Source of the DNA: Planctomycetota bacterium
GTDB taxonomy: Bacteria; Planctomycetota; Phycisphaerae; Sedimentisphaerales; Anaerobacaceae
Length of the DNA: 41,532 nt
Assembly: GCA_019456195.1 (NCBI GenBank)
Contig: VRUK01000049.1
Span: 1 to 41,532, forward strand
Direction: 5' to 3'
A model generated the notes under the pieces. The model was not told the origin of the DNA. It searched no databases and saw only the letters and a list, made by a program, of their open reading frames with translations. The translations under genes were made by a program, and so were the position numbers. Positions 8,090 through 17,617 of this stretch are shown here, in pieces; positions within the stretch are counted from its first letter, which is position 1; every line of letters starts with the position of its first letter.

Positions 8090-9407
8090 TGTTACCTCCT
8101 TCTTCATTTATTTTTGCGCTGACAGGTTTGCGGTGCCACCACGTGGCCAGTACCGAGCCAGAGACATTCATCCAGGGTCCGAAGATGGCCGGCGCCAATG
8201 CGGCTGGCGCACTTTGCAGGACATTCATTGCAAGGCCAGATGCCATACCGCCATTCTGCATGCCGACTTCGAATGCAACTGTTCGGCAGGAAGTTTCATC
8301 GAGACGGGCGGCACGGGCACACCAGTAGCCGAGAATATAGCCGATGAAGTTGTGAATAATGGCCGCACCAATCAAATAGAATCCGACCGTCATCAAATCG
8401 TCCCTGGAACGGGCTGTGATGATGGCGATGATGTAACAAATGCCGGCCATGGATACAATAGGCAAAGCCTTGTTCATCCAGTTCTCAGGGCCTTTTAACC
8501 AGATACTAATCACAAGCTTGGCCAAAGCGACTACACCAATCAGCAGCAGACCGACTATAAAGCCATCTTTCTGCAGCGAGGCGTCTCCGTAAGTGAACAC
8601 TGCCGCCGGCGCCCATAAAATCATACCAACAGCAGTAAGAACACTTGCAGTCCCAATGAGCGCTAATACACCCCCGCGATGGAATATCTTATGCCGACTG
8701 TACAGAATGCGATTTGCTATTAGGCCGGCCACAATCGGGACGAGAACCATATTGATGATTCCAAACATCATCTTCATGAACTCAATCTCGATGAACTGCC
8801 CTGCCAGTTTGTCCATCAGGAAGGGCGTCAGAAGCGGCGAAACCAATGTCGAGCAGGCAGTCATCGTGACGGATAAAGCTACATTACCGCCAGCAAGGTA
8901 TGTCATCAGATTGGAGGCGACACCGCCGGGGCAGGAACCTATCAGGACAACACCGGCGGCTATCTCGGCTTTAAAGCCGAATATCTGAGCCAGTGCAAGG
9001 CCGGTCAGCGGCATTACTGTAAATTGCAGGACAAATCCGATAAATACGGGCCAGGGCATTTTGAGTACCCTGCCGAAGTCCGCCAGGCACAAGGTCGTTC
9101 CCATTCCAAACATAATGATTTGAATCAAAGGGACAATGAGTATACCCAAATTGAATCCGGACCATGTCATGAAGGCCGTGGGGTAAATCATCGAGGCGGC
9201 TACGAAGGCAAAAACCCAAACTGTAAAAGTGAAGCTTTTAAGAATCGGATGGCTCATAAAATACAGAGCCAATGACGCAAAAAAGGCAATAATAAACGGT
9301 CCCGTCTTAGCTCGATATCCCGAAGCCAGCAGAACAATAATAGCCAAAAGGCAAAGCGGGAAAATAAATATGGTGGACTTGCGGACAATCCTTGATGCTT
9401 TTTTCAT
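8076..9407 (-). CDS. Bile acid:sodium symporter (BASS/SBF) family transporter, 443 aa
   Basis: A polytopic membrane protein with about ten hydrophobic segments. The SBF signature is seen as GSCPGGVASNLMTYLAGG, followed later by GMQNGGMASGLA and the GPWMNVSGSVLA end segment. Family members carry bile acids, pantoate, keto acids and other organic anions, usually with sodium. Next to an acid-sugar dehydratase, an organic or sugar-acid substrate is a reasonable guess. Start 9407 (MKKASRIV) has GGAG ten bases upstream; an in-frame ATG at 9458 lacks a ribosome site. The C-terminal tail overlaps the start of the ManD-like gene. Confidence 0.88.
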   Translation of the reverse strand: MKKASRIVRKSTIFIFPLCLLAIIVLLASGYRAKTGPFIIAFFASLALYFMSHPILKSFTFTVWVFAFVAASMIYPTAFMTWSGFNLGILIVPLIQIIMFGMGTTLCLADFGRVLKMPWPVFIGFVLQFTVMPLTGLALAQIFGFKAEIAAGVVLIGSCPGGVASNLMTYLAGGNVALSVTMTACSTLVSPLLTPFLMDKLAGQFIEIEFMKMMFGIINMVLVPIVAGLIANRILYSRHKIFHRGGVLALIGTASVLTAVGMILWAPAAVFTYGDASLQKDGFIVGLLLIGVVALAKLVISIWLKGPENWMNKALPIVSMAGICYIIAIITARSRDDLMTVGFYLIGAAIIHNFIGYILGYWCARAARLDETSCRTVAFEVGMQNGGMASGLAMNVLQSAPAALAPAIFGPWMNVSGSVLATWWHRKPVSAKINEEGGNNEST

Positions 9408-9773
9408 TTCTCGTTCACTCCTTATTGTAATAGAGAAAAGCTTTGTTGTGGATATCATATAAACTATATAAGGTTCTTCTGCAATATTAAATTACAGACA
9501 ATACACACTCAGCTTCCGGTGACTTATGAAGGGCTGATGTTTCGATTATGACATCGGCAGCGATTCGGGCAATTGGGATATTGGCGTCCTGGTGGGAGTA
9601 AATTATGACGCAGTTATCGACTGTCATTCGAGAGCTGCTTGCTTTACTATTGCGGAAAGTGTACGTGTAATCGTCGCTTTGCAGGCAACGTTGCACAATA
9701 ACGTGGCCAGGCCAAACGAATTGGCACAAGCCACGAATTAGTAAAGTCAAATTCTGTTTAAGCCGCGTTTAGG
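9408..9773. other. Intergenic region without a confident gene
   Basis: This 366-bp gap separates the transporter from the large surface-protein gene. A minus-strand open frame at 9487-9750 (87 codons, TTG start, no ribosome site) resembles no family I recognise and may be a decayed fragment. It presumably holds the transporter promoter, but I cannot place one confidently. Confidence 0.3.
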
Positions 9774-12734
9774 CTAAGGAGCAGAGCGGCCCACGCCGAT
9801 GTCGTCAAAGAACACTATACCTGAACCGCCGGCTTGTAAATTATTCTTGTCGCCAAAGCCGATAGCGATGCTGTCAACATTCGTCAGGTTCACGCCCTGA
9901 TCTGCAAACTTCTGCAGGGGGATGACCCAATTTGTCCATGTGTCTGTCGCCGCGGCATCGGGATCATCGTGGTACATTACGGCAGGTGTGCCTGCGCTGT
10001 TAGCGACAGCCACGTAGATCGACTCAGGATCGTTGCTCTCTATGCCTATGTCCTGCGATTGCCATTGCCCTGTGACCGTGCCAGTCGAGGTGACATCTGA
10101 GAACACGGCGGTACAAGTTTCCTCAGGATTGTTGCTGGATAACGCCAATCCTATGAAAGCAACATTATTCATCTGCACGGTAGCGCTCGTGCCAAGATTC
10201 TGGTCGTCAACAGGCACAAAATTGATCCCGTCCACCGAATGGGAGGCTGTTAACAAGCCCGCATTATCTCGCTCAAGTTTCACCCAGTGTGGAACCGCCA
10301 TGTTGTTATCAACAGAATTTGTGCTCTCTCCGGCTGTTTCGGCTCGGCGGCGGAATCTGATGCCACCATCAGGCCTGGAGAATACCATCGCATAAGCGGA
10401 ATCCGGGTCAAGTGTCTCACGGATCATAACGCCGGCCTTTGCGCTGGTTGATGTCTCAGTAACGCTTTCGACCTTTACTACAATTGAACCGGGGCCGGAA
10501 AGCTGCTTGTAAACGTAATGGAAACTGTCGCTCGTGTCGGCGATGTTGTCGCTGCGAGCGGTCATCGTATATGTGCCGACGGGGCCTTCGGTAAAGGTGC
10601 TCTGGGAGGCTGAAAGACCTCTGAACCACAGCGACAATTCTTCAGCGCCACTGACGGTCCAATCCCGCAGAGAGCCCAGTGTCATGCTCGCCTCGGAGTA
10701 TTTCATGTCGTTGTCATAGATATACGGCATCGACTGAGAACCACCGTGGACGATAGTTTGCTCGGCAAAAGGAGCAGCAGCATGGCCAACGACAGAGCCG
10801 TTTATTGCCGGATTGTCGAATCCGTCTAACCATGCGTTAAATATCCTGTTGCTCTCTGGATCCTCAGGATTAAGATCGTTGTAGCTCTCAAAGTCGTCCA
10901 CGGCCAAATATTCCTGGGTCGTAAAGTTCCATATGTCACCCTGCCACGAGGAAGGAGTCTCGGCGTCGTTTACCTCGTCAATCCGCCAATAATAGGTCGT
11001 GCCCAAGTCGAGGGCCAGGGGACCATGGCTGGTCTGGGTTACTGTCGTGATGGGTGCAGTGCCGTCTATTACGGCCTGCTCGTCGGAGCTAAAGGACACA
11101 TCATGCTTCGCTACTTCTCTTCCCGGATACCAGCCAAGGGACAAATCCAAATTGACTTCGGCTGCTCCGGATGCAGGGCTGGGCACTCTTGCGTGTACGG
11201 GTATCTGGAAGAAGCGAACCTCGCTGAGGCCAAATTGGTTGAAGATGCCTCCCCAGTTGCTGTTGGCTGTAAGCCTGATATGCTTTGCCTCCACGCCGCC
11301 AAAATCTATCGTTATATCGTGTGCATAATTCGGTGCACCCAGTGCCTTGGCGAATTCGTGAGTAGTTCCCAGTGTTGCAAAATCGGTACCGTTGGCAGAG
11401 TATTCAATGATTACCTCCTTGAATCCTAAGCCAATCAATGACTCCAGACTGTCATTGGAGTTCCATACCCACATTTCGTGAAGCTTGTAGGCTCTGTCAA
11501 ACTCATACTCTATCCAGGTAGGCTGGGTTCCATCTCCGCTGCTTAGCCACATATTGCCAACGCTATCATTACTGTGCAACAAGCCACTGTCATCGAGTCC
11601 TGAGCCGTTGATTGTATTCTCAGGGCCTTTGCCTTCTTCACTGCTGGAGGCGGTGGCGACTATGTTCTCAACGGGATAAGCGAACAGCTCAGCCGTGAAA
11701 CTCCATACATCACCTTTATTTACCGTGTTTGAAGCGTTGACGGCATCGACCCGCCAGTAGTATGTCTGGTCAAATTCAAGACGCTCGGTGACAGTGTAGA
11801 TATTAGTGTTTATGTTGTCCCTGAAAACACTACCCGGGTCAACCGTTGTCGTAGCCTGCTCCACATCGTTAAAACTTGTTCCAAAATATACATCGTGCGT
11901 GACAGCGCCGGTTCCGGGCTTCCATCTAAGGACGGCATCCCGAGGCACATCTGTTTGTTCGTCGGCAGGGTCAGGCTCAGAGGCTGACGGCCCCCCTATG
12001 CCCACTACCATAGTGGTATTAGTTGCCCCGTCAAAGGTAACAGAGACAGTACCTTCGCCGTCGTAGCCGATGATTATGCCCTCGCTGATGAAAGCCTCGA
12101 TGTCTGGCACCTGATTACCGGCCAGGGTCAGCGTGCCACCTGAGATGTCTATCAAGGCGGTATCCGGTACACCGTCGTTTGCATAGGCGGTTATGCCGGG
12201 ATTGCCGCCGAGGTCTATAGTCCCGCCACTGAGGTAAACGGTAGAGGTAGCATCGAATCTATAGGCCAGACGCAGTTCAGCGTCACAGTGAAGATAACCA
12301 CCGCTCATATTGATAGTGGCGTGACCATGTCGCCCATGTTCTATGCGATCGGTCACATTTATTATTGTCGTCTCGCCGCTGACATTAAGTATTCCTACTG
12401 CTTGTCCGCTGCCATCGTTCGACTTACGCCCGATACGCAACTCGCCGTTTACATTCAGTGATGCACCGCCGGTTACCGTAAGTTCACCTTGGTAGTCCGC
12501 AGTGTAGCCAATTCTGAGTTGTCCGGTATTAGCACTGCCTCCATCAATGATCGGCCAGGTGAGTGGGTTAGATGAATCTATAGAGGTGGTATCTCCGCTG
12601 GTGGGTACTGCGCCAGTCCAGTTGGCCGCATTGTACCAGTCGCTACTTACTGTGCCCGTCCATTGAGCCGGTAAGCTGGTGGTCAGACCTACGACTAAAA
12701 CAATAGAAACTAAATATGTCCACTTTCCAAGCAT
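9774..12734 (-). CDS. Large secreted multidomain surface protein (discoidin and fibronectin-like domains), 986 aa
   Basis: Start 12734 is set by AAGGAG six bases upstream; a longer frame would place that site inside the gene. A Sec signal peptide ends near residue 27 (SLPAQ). The N-terminal ~200 residues are short beta-repeats rich in G, N and T (for example GELTVTGGASLNVNGEL), of the beta-helix/autotransporter-repeat type. Two fibronectin-III-like modules follow (motifs TYYWRVDAVNA and TYYWRIDEVND) on either side of a discoidin/F5-8C-like domain (ATASSSEEGKGPENTING; HIRLTANSNWGG). The remainder is beta-rich, with a YLAVDDFESYND module and a laminin/DUF1349-like sandwich, ending in FFDDIGVGRSAP. 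This architecture indicates carbohydrate or cell-surface binding. No catalytic residues were recognised. It has its own promoter-like sequence upstream. Confidence 0.8.
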   Translation of the reverse strand: MLGKWTYLVSIVLVVGLTTSLPAQWTGTVSSDWYNAANWTGAVPTSGDTTSIDSSNPLTWPIIDGGSANTGQLRIGYTADYQGELTVTGGASLNVNGELRIGRKSNDGSGQAVGILNVSGETTIINVTDRIEHGRHGHATINMSGGYLHCDAELRLAYRFDATSTVYLSGGTIDLGGNPGITAYANDGVPDTALIDISGGTLTLAGNQVPDIEAFISEGIIIGYDGEGTVSVTFDGATNTTMVVGIGGPSASEPDPADEQTDVPRDAVLRWKPGTGAVTHDVYFGTSFNDVEQATTTVDPGSVFRDNINTNIYTVTERLEFDQTYYWRVDAVNASNTVNKGDVWSFTAELFAYPVENIVATASSSEEGKGPENTINGSGLDDSGLLHSNDSVGNMWLSSGDGTQPTWIEYEFDRAYKLHEMWVWNSNDSLESLIGLGFKEVIIEYSANGTDFATLGTTHEFAKALGAPNYAHDITIDFGGVEAKHIRLTANSNWGGIFNQFGLSEVRFFQIPVHARVPSPASGAAEVNLDLSLGWYPGREVAKHDVSFSSDEQAVIDGTAPITTVTQTSHGPLALDLGTTYYWRIDEVNDAETPSSWQGDIWNFTTQEYLAVDDFESYNDLNPEDPESNRIFNAWLDGFDNPAINGSVVGHAAAPFAEQTIVHGGSQSMPYIYDNDMKYSEASMTLGSLRDWTVSGAEELSLWFRGLSASQSTFTEGPVGTYTMTARSDNIADTSDSFHYVYKQLSGPGSIVVKVESVTETSTSAKAGVMIRETLDPDSAYAMVFSRPDGGIRFRRRAETAGESTNSVDNNMAVPHWVKLERDNAGLLTASHSVDGINFVPVDDQNLGTSATVQMNNVAFIGLALSSNNPEETCTAVFSDVTSTGTVTGQWQSQDIGIESNDPESIYVAVANSAGTPAVMYHDDPDAAATDTWTNWVIPLQKFADQGVNLTNVDSIAIGFGDKNNLQAGGSGIVFFDDIGVGRSAP

Positions 12735-12872
12735 GACACACTCCTTCCTAATCATCTGTGTTCATCTGCTCTGCCCGCCGGTATGAGGCGAAGATATGAG
12801 ACGGTTCGGCAAAACAGACCCCACTCGTCAATCATAAAAATGTCAGAACTTATTATTCCTACTTCTTATAAG

Positions 12873-12901
12873 ACTCTACCAAATTTGCCATTTGATGTCA
12901 A
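12873..12901 (-). promoter_or_regulatory. Putative sigma70-type promoter of the 986-aa surface protein gene
   Basis: Reading the minus strand, TTGACA (12901-12896) and TAGAGT (12878-12873) are 17 bases apart, leaving a leader of about 130 bases before the ATG at 12734. The -35 matches consensus fully and the -10 matches 4 of 6. Confidence 0.4.
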
Positions 12902-12956
12902 GACGAAATGGCCCAATGCTACCGGCCAGAAGAATGAATTAGGAACCAGCTTTCAA

Positions 12957-14468
12957 TTATTCATCATCTCGAGGCATAGGAATGGTAGAATCGTGTACGG
13001 CATCCTCATGCAGCAGGAATGCTTTGGCCTCAGGAGATTCCTTATCCTTCCAGCCGTAGAAGAGGAGCATTCCGTCGGCAAAGCTTCCATCGGGTCTTGT
13101 TACCGGCTGAATGTTATTATATTTCCAACCCGGATATCTGGATTCGTCGGGTGTCAGGTCCCGCTGCTTTTTCCATGTGTTTCCCTTGTCGGCAGATATC
13201 CATTCTTCAACAGCTCCTCCCCCATATCTGTCCATATAGCCGCCTGTATCGAGATATCCATCGCCGACGATCAGGTAGGCGTGTAATGTGCCGTCAGCAT
13301 CCCGGGCTAAATGGCAGCTATTCCATTGATGGTTGGAGGGCGCAATAGGGGTTTTCTTCCATTTTTCATTTGCCCGGCGGACGAAATAGTAGTTGTGGCT
13401 TTCAGTTGTTTCTTCTGAAAGTACATGGAGAAAAGCAGGGTCTCCGTTTTCATCAAGAATTATGGTGGGCGGCACGCCGGCTCCACGCCATTTCGTATCC
13501 CAAATTCTGCATTTTGCATCGGCCTGGTTGATGTCGATGGGTGTTTTCATACTCTCGCCATCGAAGTTGGTCACCTCGTGCGTTTGCAGATCGATCTTGA
13601 TGTAGTAAAGGTTATACTTCCACTCATTACTAACCTGGTTTTTGTATCGAGGATTGTAATACCTTTTTGGGTCATCGGACTTGTTATCGTCGCAGGCGAT
13701 AAAAACAACGTGGAGGAACCGACCATCCTGGCTTGGCAATTTGCACTGGTATGATGACCATTCAAACCTGCCCTTTATATCCATGTCAGTTACATCTTTT
13801 GCAGGTCCGAGCCATGTTTTTCCTTTGTCATAAGTAATCCGGTATGTCCAGGAGCTTGTATGCCCTGCTGTACGGTAATAAATCAATTCTTTTTTATCGT
13901 ATATACGATACATAGAAGGGTAAGAGATTTTCGGGGCGATTTGGGGACCCGGAGCCCAATCGTCCAGGCTGCTTCCAAGACTGCCGGGTTGTTTGGAAAT
14001 CAGGTGGGTGCCGGGTGTGCTATGGCACCCGTAGAGGACATGTAAATAGTTATCTTCATCGGCCCAAATGACGGGGCAGTAGTGGTGGTCTTTTTTCCCG
14101 GGGCCGAGTGTCACTACTTCGGAAAATTTGCGAGTTGCGGGATCATAAGTAACAGCCATAGGTTTGGTGGGGGCTTTGGGTGATGCTCCGATTTGTCCGG
14201 CGCCATTGAAAACTAAATGGACTTTGTTGTTGAGGTAGATTGACTGAGGTCTCTGCCTGCGGTCGTAGAGCATTTTAATCTGCCCACCTTCACCAAAGGC
14301 TATGGGGAGCTGGCCTGCTTTTTGTTGTTTCTGCATCGGGGACGTTTTGGCTTGAGCGGCTTGCGTTATATCAGCACTTATTTGTGTTGGTTTTTCCGGT
14401 TTTTCACCACATCCAATTATGATTAATAAAACCAAACAAACTGAAAATGACAAAACCTTTTTCATCAT
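12957..14468 (-). CDS. BNR-repeat (sialidase-fold) lipoprotein, possible PL24/PL25-type polysaccharide lyase, 503 aa
   Basis: The signal peptide ends in a lipobox (LIIIGC, Cys20). GGAG eight bases before the first ATG fixes the start. The mature protein is beta-rich, with sialidase-propeller segments of the type YDKGKTW and SADKGNTW (Asp-box-like), matching the BNR_4 group. Residues His129 (DHHYCPVIW) and His149 (LYGCHS) are 20 apart and Arg210 (TYRITYD) follows. From memory, this resembles the spacing of active-site residues in PL24/PL25 ulvan lyases; that is a comparison, not a demonstrated assignment. It could equally be a non-catalytic or glycosidase propeller. It sits in a carbohydrate locus, divergent from the Gfo/Idh/MocA operon. 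Confidence 0.75.
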   Translation of the reverse strand: MMKKVLSFSVCLVLLIIIGCGEKPEKPTQISADITQAAQAKTSPMQKQQKAGQLPIAFGEGGQIKMLYDRRQRPQSIYLNNKVHLVFNGAGQIGASPKAPTKPMAVTYDPATRKFSEVVTLGPGKKDHHYCPVIWADEDNYLHVLYGCHSTPGTHLISKQPGSLGSSLDDWAPGPQIAPKISYPSMYRIYDKKELIYYRTAGHTSSWTYRITYDKGKTWLGPAKDVTDMDIKGRFEWSSYQCKLPSQDGRFLHVVFIACDDNKSDDPKRYYNPRYKNQVSNEWKYNLYYIKIDLQTHEVTNFDGESMKTPIDINQADAKCRIWDTKWRGAGVPPTIILDENGDPAFLHVLSEETTESHNYYFVRRANEKWKKTPIAPSNHQWNSCHLARDADGTLHAYLIVGDGYLDTGGYMDRYGGGAVEEWISADKGNTWKKQRDLTPDESRYPGWKYNNIQPVTRPDGSFADGMLLFYGWKDKESPEAKAFLLHEDAVHDSTIPMPRDDE

Positions 14469-14662
14469 TACTTTTTCTCCACTGGCATCATCAATGAAAT
14501 AACCTGTTCACGTAACATTATATACTCACGAAGTCAAATCGAGGAGAAAAAAGCAATCCAGAATCGAAGCTACAGGAGCTAATTTAAATCCGATATAGAG
14601 AACAAGACCTCAGCATTTGAGACATCGTTTAATTCATGGTAGAATAATTTATGTATTTTCCC

Positions 14663-14692
14663 TTGACTTTTTTTCTCGGTTTGCGTTACAAT
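14663..14692 (+). promoter_or_regulatory. Putative sigma70-type promoter of the tandem Gfo/Idh/MocA genes
   Basis: TTGACT at 14663-14668 and TACAAT at 14687-14692 have an 18-base spacer. The predicted transcript would have a leader of about 150 bases containing the palindrome at 14794-14811. The rest of the 14469-14852 gap shows no gene. Confidence 0.45.
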
Positions 14693-14793
14693 ATTTAAGC
14701 TTTTGGCTCGAGCAAACATCTTGAAAGCCTGAAGTTAAGTAGTGTTTTCTGCTGCTGAGTAGGTTGCAGGAAGAGGTGATCATTTAAGGAGAA

Positions 14794-14811
14794 TTTGTTA
14801 GCACTAACAAA
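14794..14811. promoter_or_regulatory. Perfect palindrome resembling a LacI-family operator
   Basis: TTTGTTAGCACTAACAAA has 8-base arms that are exact inverted repeats around a central CA. It resembles the TGTTAGCGCTAACA-type operators bound by LacI/GalR-family sugar repressors. It lies between the promoter and the first Gfo/Idh/MocA start, where a bound repressor could block elongation. No repressor gene is in the window. Confidence 0.5.
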
Positions 14812-14852
14812 AACGCGAAGATTTCTACTAAAGCAAAGTTAGAGAGGCGAAT

Positions 14853-16142
14853 ATGGTGCAAAGACAGAAATTTACACGACGTGAACTCTTGAAGAGTTCG
14901 GCAGTATCTGCCGGAGCGCTGGTATTTGGCGGTGCGGCAGTACCTTTGGCGGAAGCGAGAGGCAGCGACACGATTCGTGTCGGAGTAGTCGGCTGTGGCG
15001 GTCGAGGCTCCGGCGCAGCGAATAACTGTGTTGAGTCCTCGCCCGGTGTGAAAATCGTCGCGCTGGCCGACGCTTTTGAGGACCGCCTTAACGGTTTGAA
15101 GAAACAATTCAAAATCCCTGACGGACGCTGCTTCATCGGGCTCGATGCCTATAAGAAGCTGATGGCTCTGGATGACATTAACCTGGTAATTCTGGCGACG
15201 CCTCCCGGCTTTAGGCCGAAACAACTTGCCGAGGCAATCAAGCAGGACAAGAACGTCTTTATGGAAAAACCTGTTGCTGTCTGTCCGGCTGGAATCAAAA
15301 TTGTCATCGAGGCATCGGCTAAGGCTAAGGAAAAAGGCCTTGCCATTGTTGCCGGCACGCAGCGCCGCCACCAGGCGAAGTATATAGAGACAATGAAGCG
15401 TATCCACGACGGCGCGATAGGCGATATTGTCACGGCACAATGCTACTGGAACATGGGCGAACTCTGGGTCAGCCAGCGCAAAGCCGGTCAGGGCGATGTC
15501 GAGTGGCAAATACGCAACTGGCTTTACTTAACATGGCTTTCGGGCGACCACATATGCGAACAGCACGTGCACAATATCGACGTAATTAACTGGGCCTTTG
15601 ATGCGCTTCCCGAACAGGTACATGGTGTGGGCGGTCGGCAGTTCCGAACAGGTCCTGAGCACGGTAATATCTTCGACCATTTCGGTATTGAATTTTTCTA
15701 TCCCGGTGATGTGCGGACTATAAGTACCTGCCGGCAGATTAAAGGTACGGCGAACCGGGTTAGTGAACGTGTGGTAGGCACGAAAGGCATTTGTGATTGT
15801 GATAAAGGGATTATCCGGGGAGAGAATTCCTGGCGTTACAGAGGTCCCAATCCCAATCCATACGTGGTGGAGCATACCGATTTGATTAAAAGCATTCGCA
15901 GTGGTAATCCGCTCAACGAGGGCAAGCGCATTGCTGAAAGCACGCTTTGTGCAATAATGGGCAGAGAATCCGCCTATTCGCGTCAGCAGTTTAACACGTC
16001 CTGGTTTATGAGCAGGTGTACACTTGATTTATTACCGCCCGATGCCCTTCAACTCAGCGATTCCAAGCCTGTGCCTCCATTCGCGGTTCCCGGCAAGTAT
16101 CTATTACCCGGCTTCGTGCCAAGACGGAGGAGACGCGGGTGA
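14853..16142 (+). CDS. Gfo/Idh/MocA family oxidoreductase with Tat signal, 429 aa
   Basis: The twin-arginine signal RRELLKSSAVSAGALVFGG is followed by a mature Rossmann domain beginning VGVVGCGGRGSG, a clean dinucleotide-binding loop. The EKP motif appears as FMEKPVAV and the substrate domain as SGDHICEQHVHNIDVINW. It is probably an exported sugar or polyol oxidoreductase with a bound NAD(P) cofactor. GAGAGG precedes the ATG. It is the first of two tandem paralogues; the second begins 83 bases downstream. Transcription probably starts from the promoter near 14692 and may be controlled through the 14794 palindrome. Confidence 0.9.
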   Translation: MVQRQKFTRRELLKSSAVSAGALVFGGAAVPLAEARGSDTIRVGVVGCGGRGSGAANNCVESSPGVKIVALADAFEDRLNGLKKQFKIPDGRCFIGLDAYKKLMALDDINLVILATPPGFRPKQLAEAIKQDKNVFMEKPVAVCPAGIKIVIEASAKAKEKGLAIVAGTQRRHQAKYIETMKRIHDGAIGDIVTAQCYWNMGELWVSQRKAGQGDVEWQIRNWLYLTWLSGDHICEQHVHNIDVINWAFDALPEQVHGVGGRQFRTGPEHGNIFDHFGIEFFYPGDVRTISTCRQIKGTANRVSERVVGTKGICDCDKGIIRGENSWRYRGPNPNPYVVEHTDLIKSIRSGNPLNEGKRIAESTLCAIMGRESAYSRQQFNTSWFMSRCTLDLLPPDALQLSDSKPVPPFAVPGKYLLPGFVPRRRRRG

Positions 16143-16224
16143 TCGCCGGATTAGAAGGTTGATGATATTCTTATGTTTATTCGGCCAAACGGCTAAAAGA
16201 TAAAGAACAAAGGAGATTTTCAAT

Positions 16225-17563
16225 ATGACAGCGTCAGAGAAAGACAAAGGCATATCTAAGAAAAATATTGCCGCAGCCACCGGTGCAGTGGCTTTGGTCG
16301 GCTCGGTAGCGCATGTAGCCCATGCGCAAGGGTCGGGAAAAATAAAAATTGGATTGCTTGGGTGCGGCGGACGCGGCAACGGTGCCCTGCGTCAATGCCT
16401 GAAGGCAGATCCGGGTGTGGAAGTTATCGCCCTGGCCGACCTGTTCGAAAGTCAGGTCAGGAAAACTCGGGACAGAATTATGAGGGACAACAAGTTCCAG
16501 GGTCAGGTGAAAATCGATGATGATCACCTGTTCTGGGGTTTTGACTGCCATGAGAAGCTGGCTCGCTGCGAGGCAGATCTTCTGCTTATGGCCACAGCGC
16601 CGGCGTTTCGCGGAAGGCAGATGATGGCGGCAGTCAATGCAGGCAAGCATATCTTTACCGAAAAGCCCGTTGCTACGGATGTAGCCGGGTGCCGTGAGGT
16701 TATGAAGGCCTCTAAAATCGCCGAACAAAAGGGCCTTGCAATCGTTTGCGGTACACAGAGAAGGCATGAATTCAACCGTGTCGAACTCATGAATCGCATT
16801 CATGACGGCCAGATGGGCGAATTAGTTGGTGGTCAGTGCTATTGGTATGGCTCAGGCATTTGGTACAGAGGTTATAGGGAAGGTATGAGTGAGCTGGAGT
16901 GGCAATGCTATAACTGGTACCACTTCAACTGGCTTTCAGGTGACCAGATTTGCGAGCAACACATCCATAATATCGATGTTATGAACTGGTGCTTCAACGG
17001 TCCGCCGAAGAAATTTATGTCTGTAGGCGGCCGTGCCTGGCGCAGCTATAACGACAGTCAGATTGGACCTGCTAAGGAGGTTTGTCGCAAGTACAACAAC
17101 GGCAACGAGGCGGATTGGGAGAAATATAACGGAGACATCTGGGACCATATATTCGCCGAGTTCGAGTATGAAAACGGCGCACGCTGCCTGAGCTTCAGCG
17201 GGCATAGTCCAGGTACCGAGCGCGGCGATGAGAAAATTGTCGGCACCAAAGGTACCAGCAACTGCAACAACCGCATAACGGGCGAAAACTCGTGGAGTTT
17301 TGAGGGTAAGAGCGTCAATGGAATGGATCAGGAGCACATCGACCTTATTCCAGAGCATCCGCAGCGGTAACCTGCTCAACGAAGGTCAGCGAATCGCAGA
17401 GAGCACACTTACAGCTATCGGTGCTCGGACTGCCGCTTTTACCGGGCAAGACATCAGTTGGGACCGGTTGCTGAACTCAAGCCAGGATCTTGTTCCGAAG
17501 GAACTCGGGCCTGGTCGCGGGGTCTTTTACCCCACCGCTACCGGCTGTGATGAGTTTGTGTAG
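16225..17563 (+). pseudogene. Gfo/Idh/MocA oxidoreductase, second tandem copy, single-base frameshift
   Basis: AAAGGAG lies before the ATG. The frame begins like its neighbour (IGLLGCGGRGNG, FTEKPVAT, SGDQICEQHIHNIDVMNW) but terminates after 381 residues at 17370. The missing C-terminus continues in another frame to 17563 (SIRSGNLLNEGQRIAESTL, then a normal family end). Removing one C at 17350-17351 restores the expected junction HIDLIQSIRSGN and gives about 445 residues. This is either a real recent frameshift or a sequencing error. The export signal is also atypical: the position of the twin arginines holds SKKN, so Tat export is doubtful, while a Sec-like hydrophobic stretch with an AHA cleavage site remains. 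Confidence 0.85.
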
Positions 17564-17617
17564 GTTTCGGCTTGCTTGTTTTTTATCTGTGATAGGTTGA
17601 CGGATTGATTGTGAGGG

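Noticed and set aside
9487..9750. 87-codon minus-strand frame downstream of the surface-protein gene
   Set aside because: TTG start without a ribosome site and no recognisable domain; at most a decayed fragment.
14785..14833. 14-codon leader peptide starting at TTG after AAGGAG in the oxidoreductase leader
   Set aside because: The spacing to TTG is only 3 bases, and the sequence is better explained by the LacI-type palindrome that it overlaps.
14784..15509. Minus-strand open frame of 241 codons opposite the first tandem oxidoreductase
   Set aside because: It lies entirely over the leader and coding region of an unambiguous Gfo/Idh/MocA gene and shows no domain.
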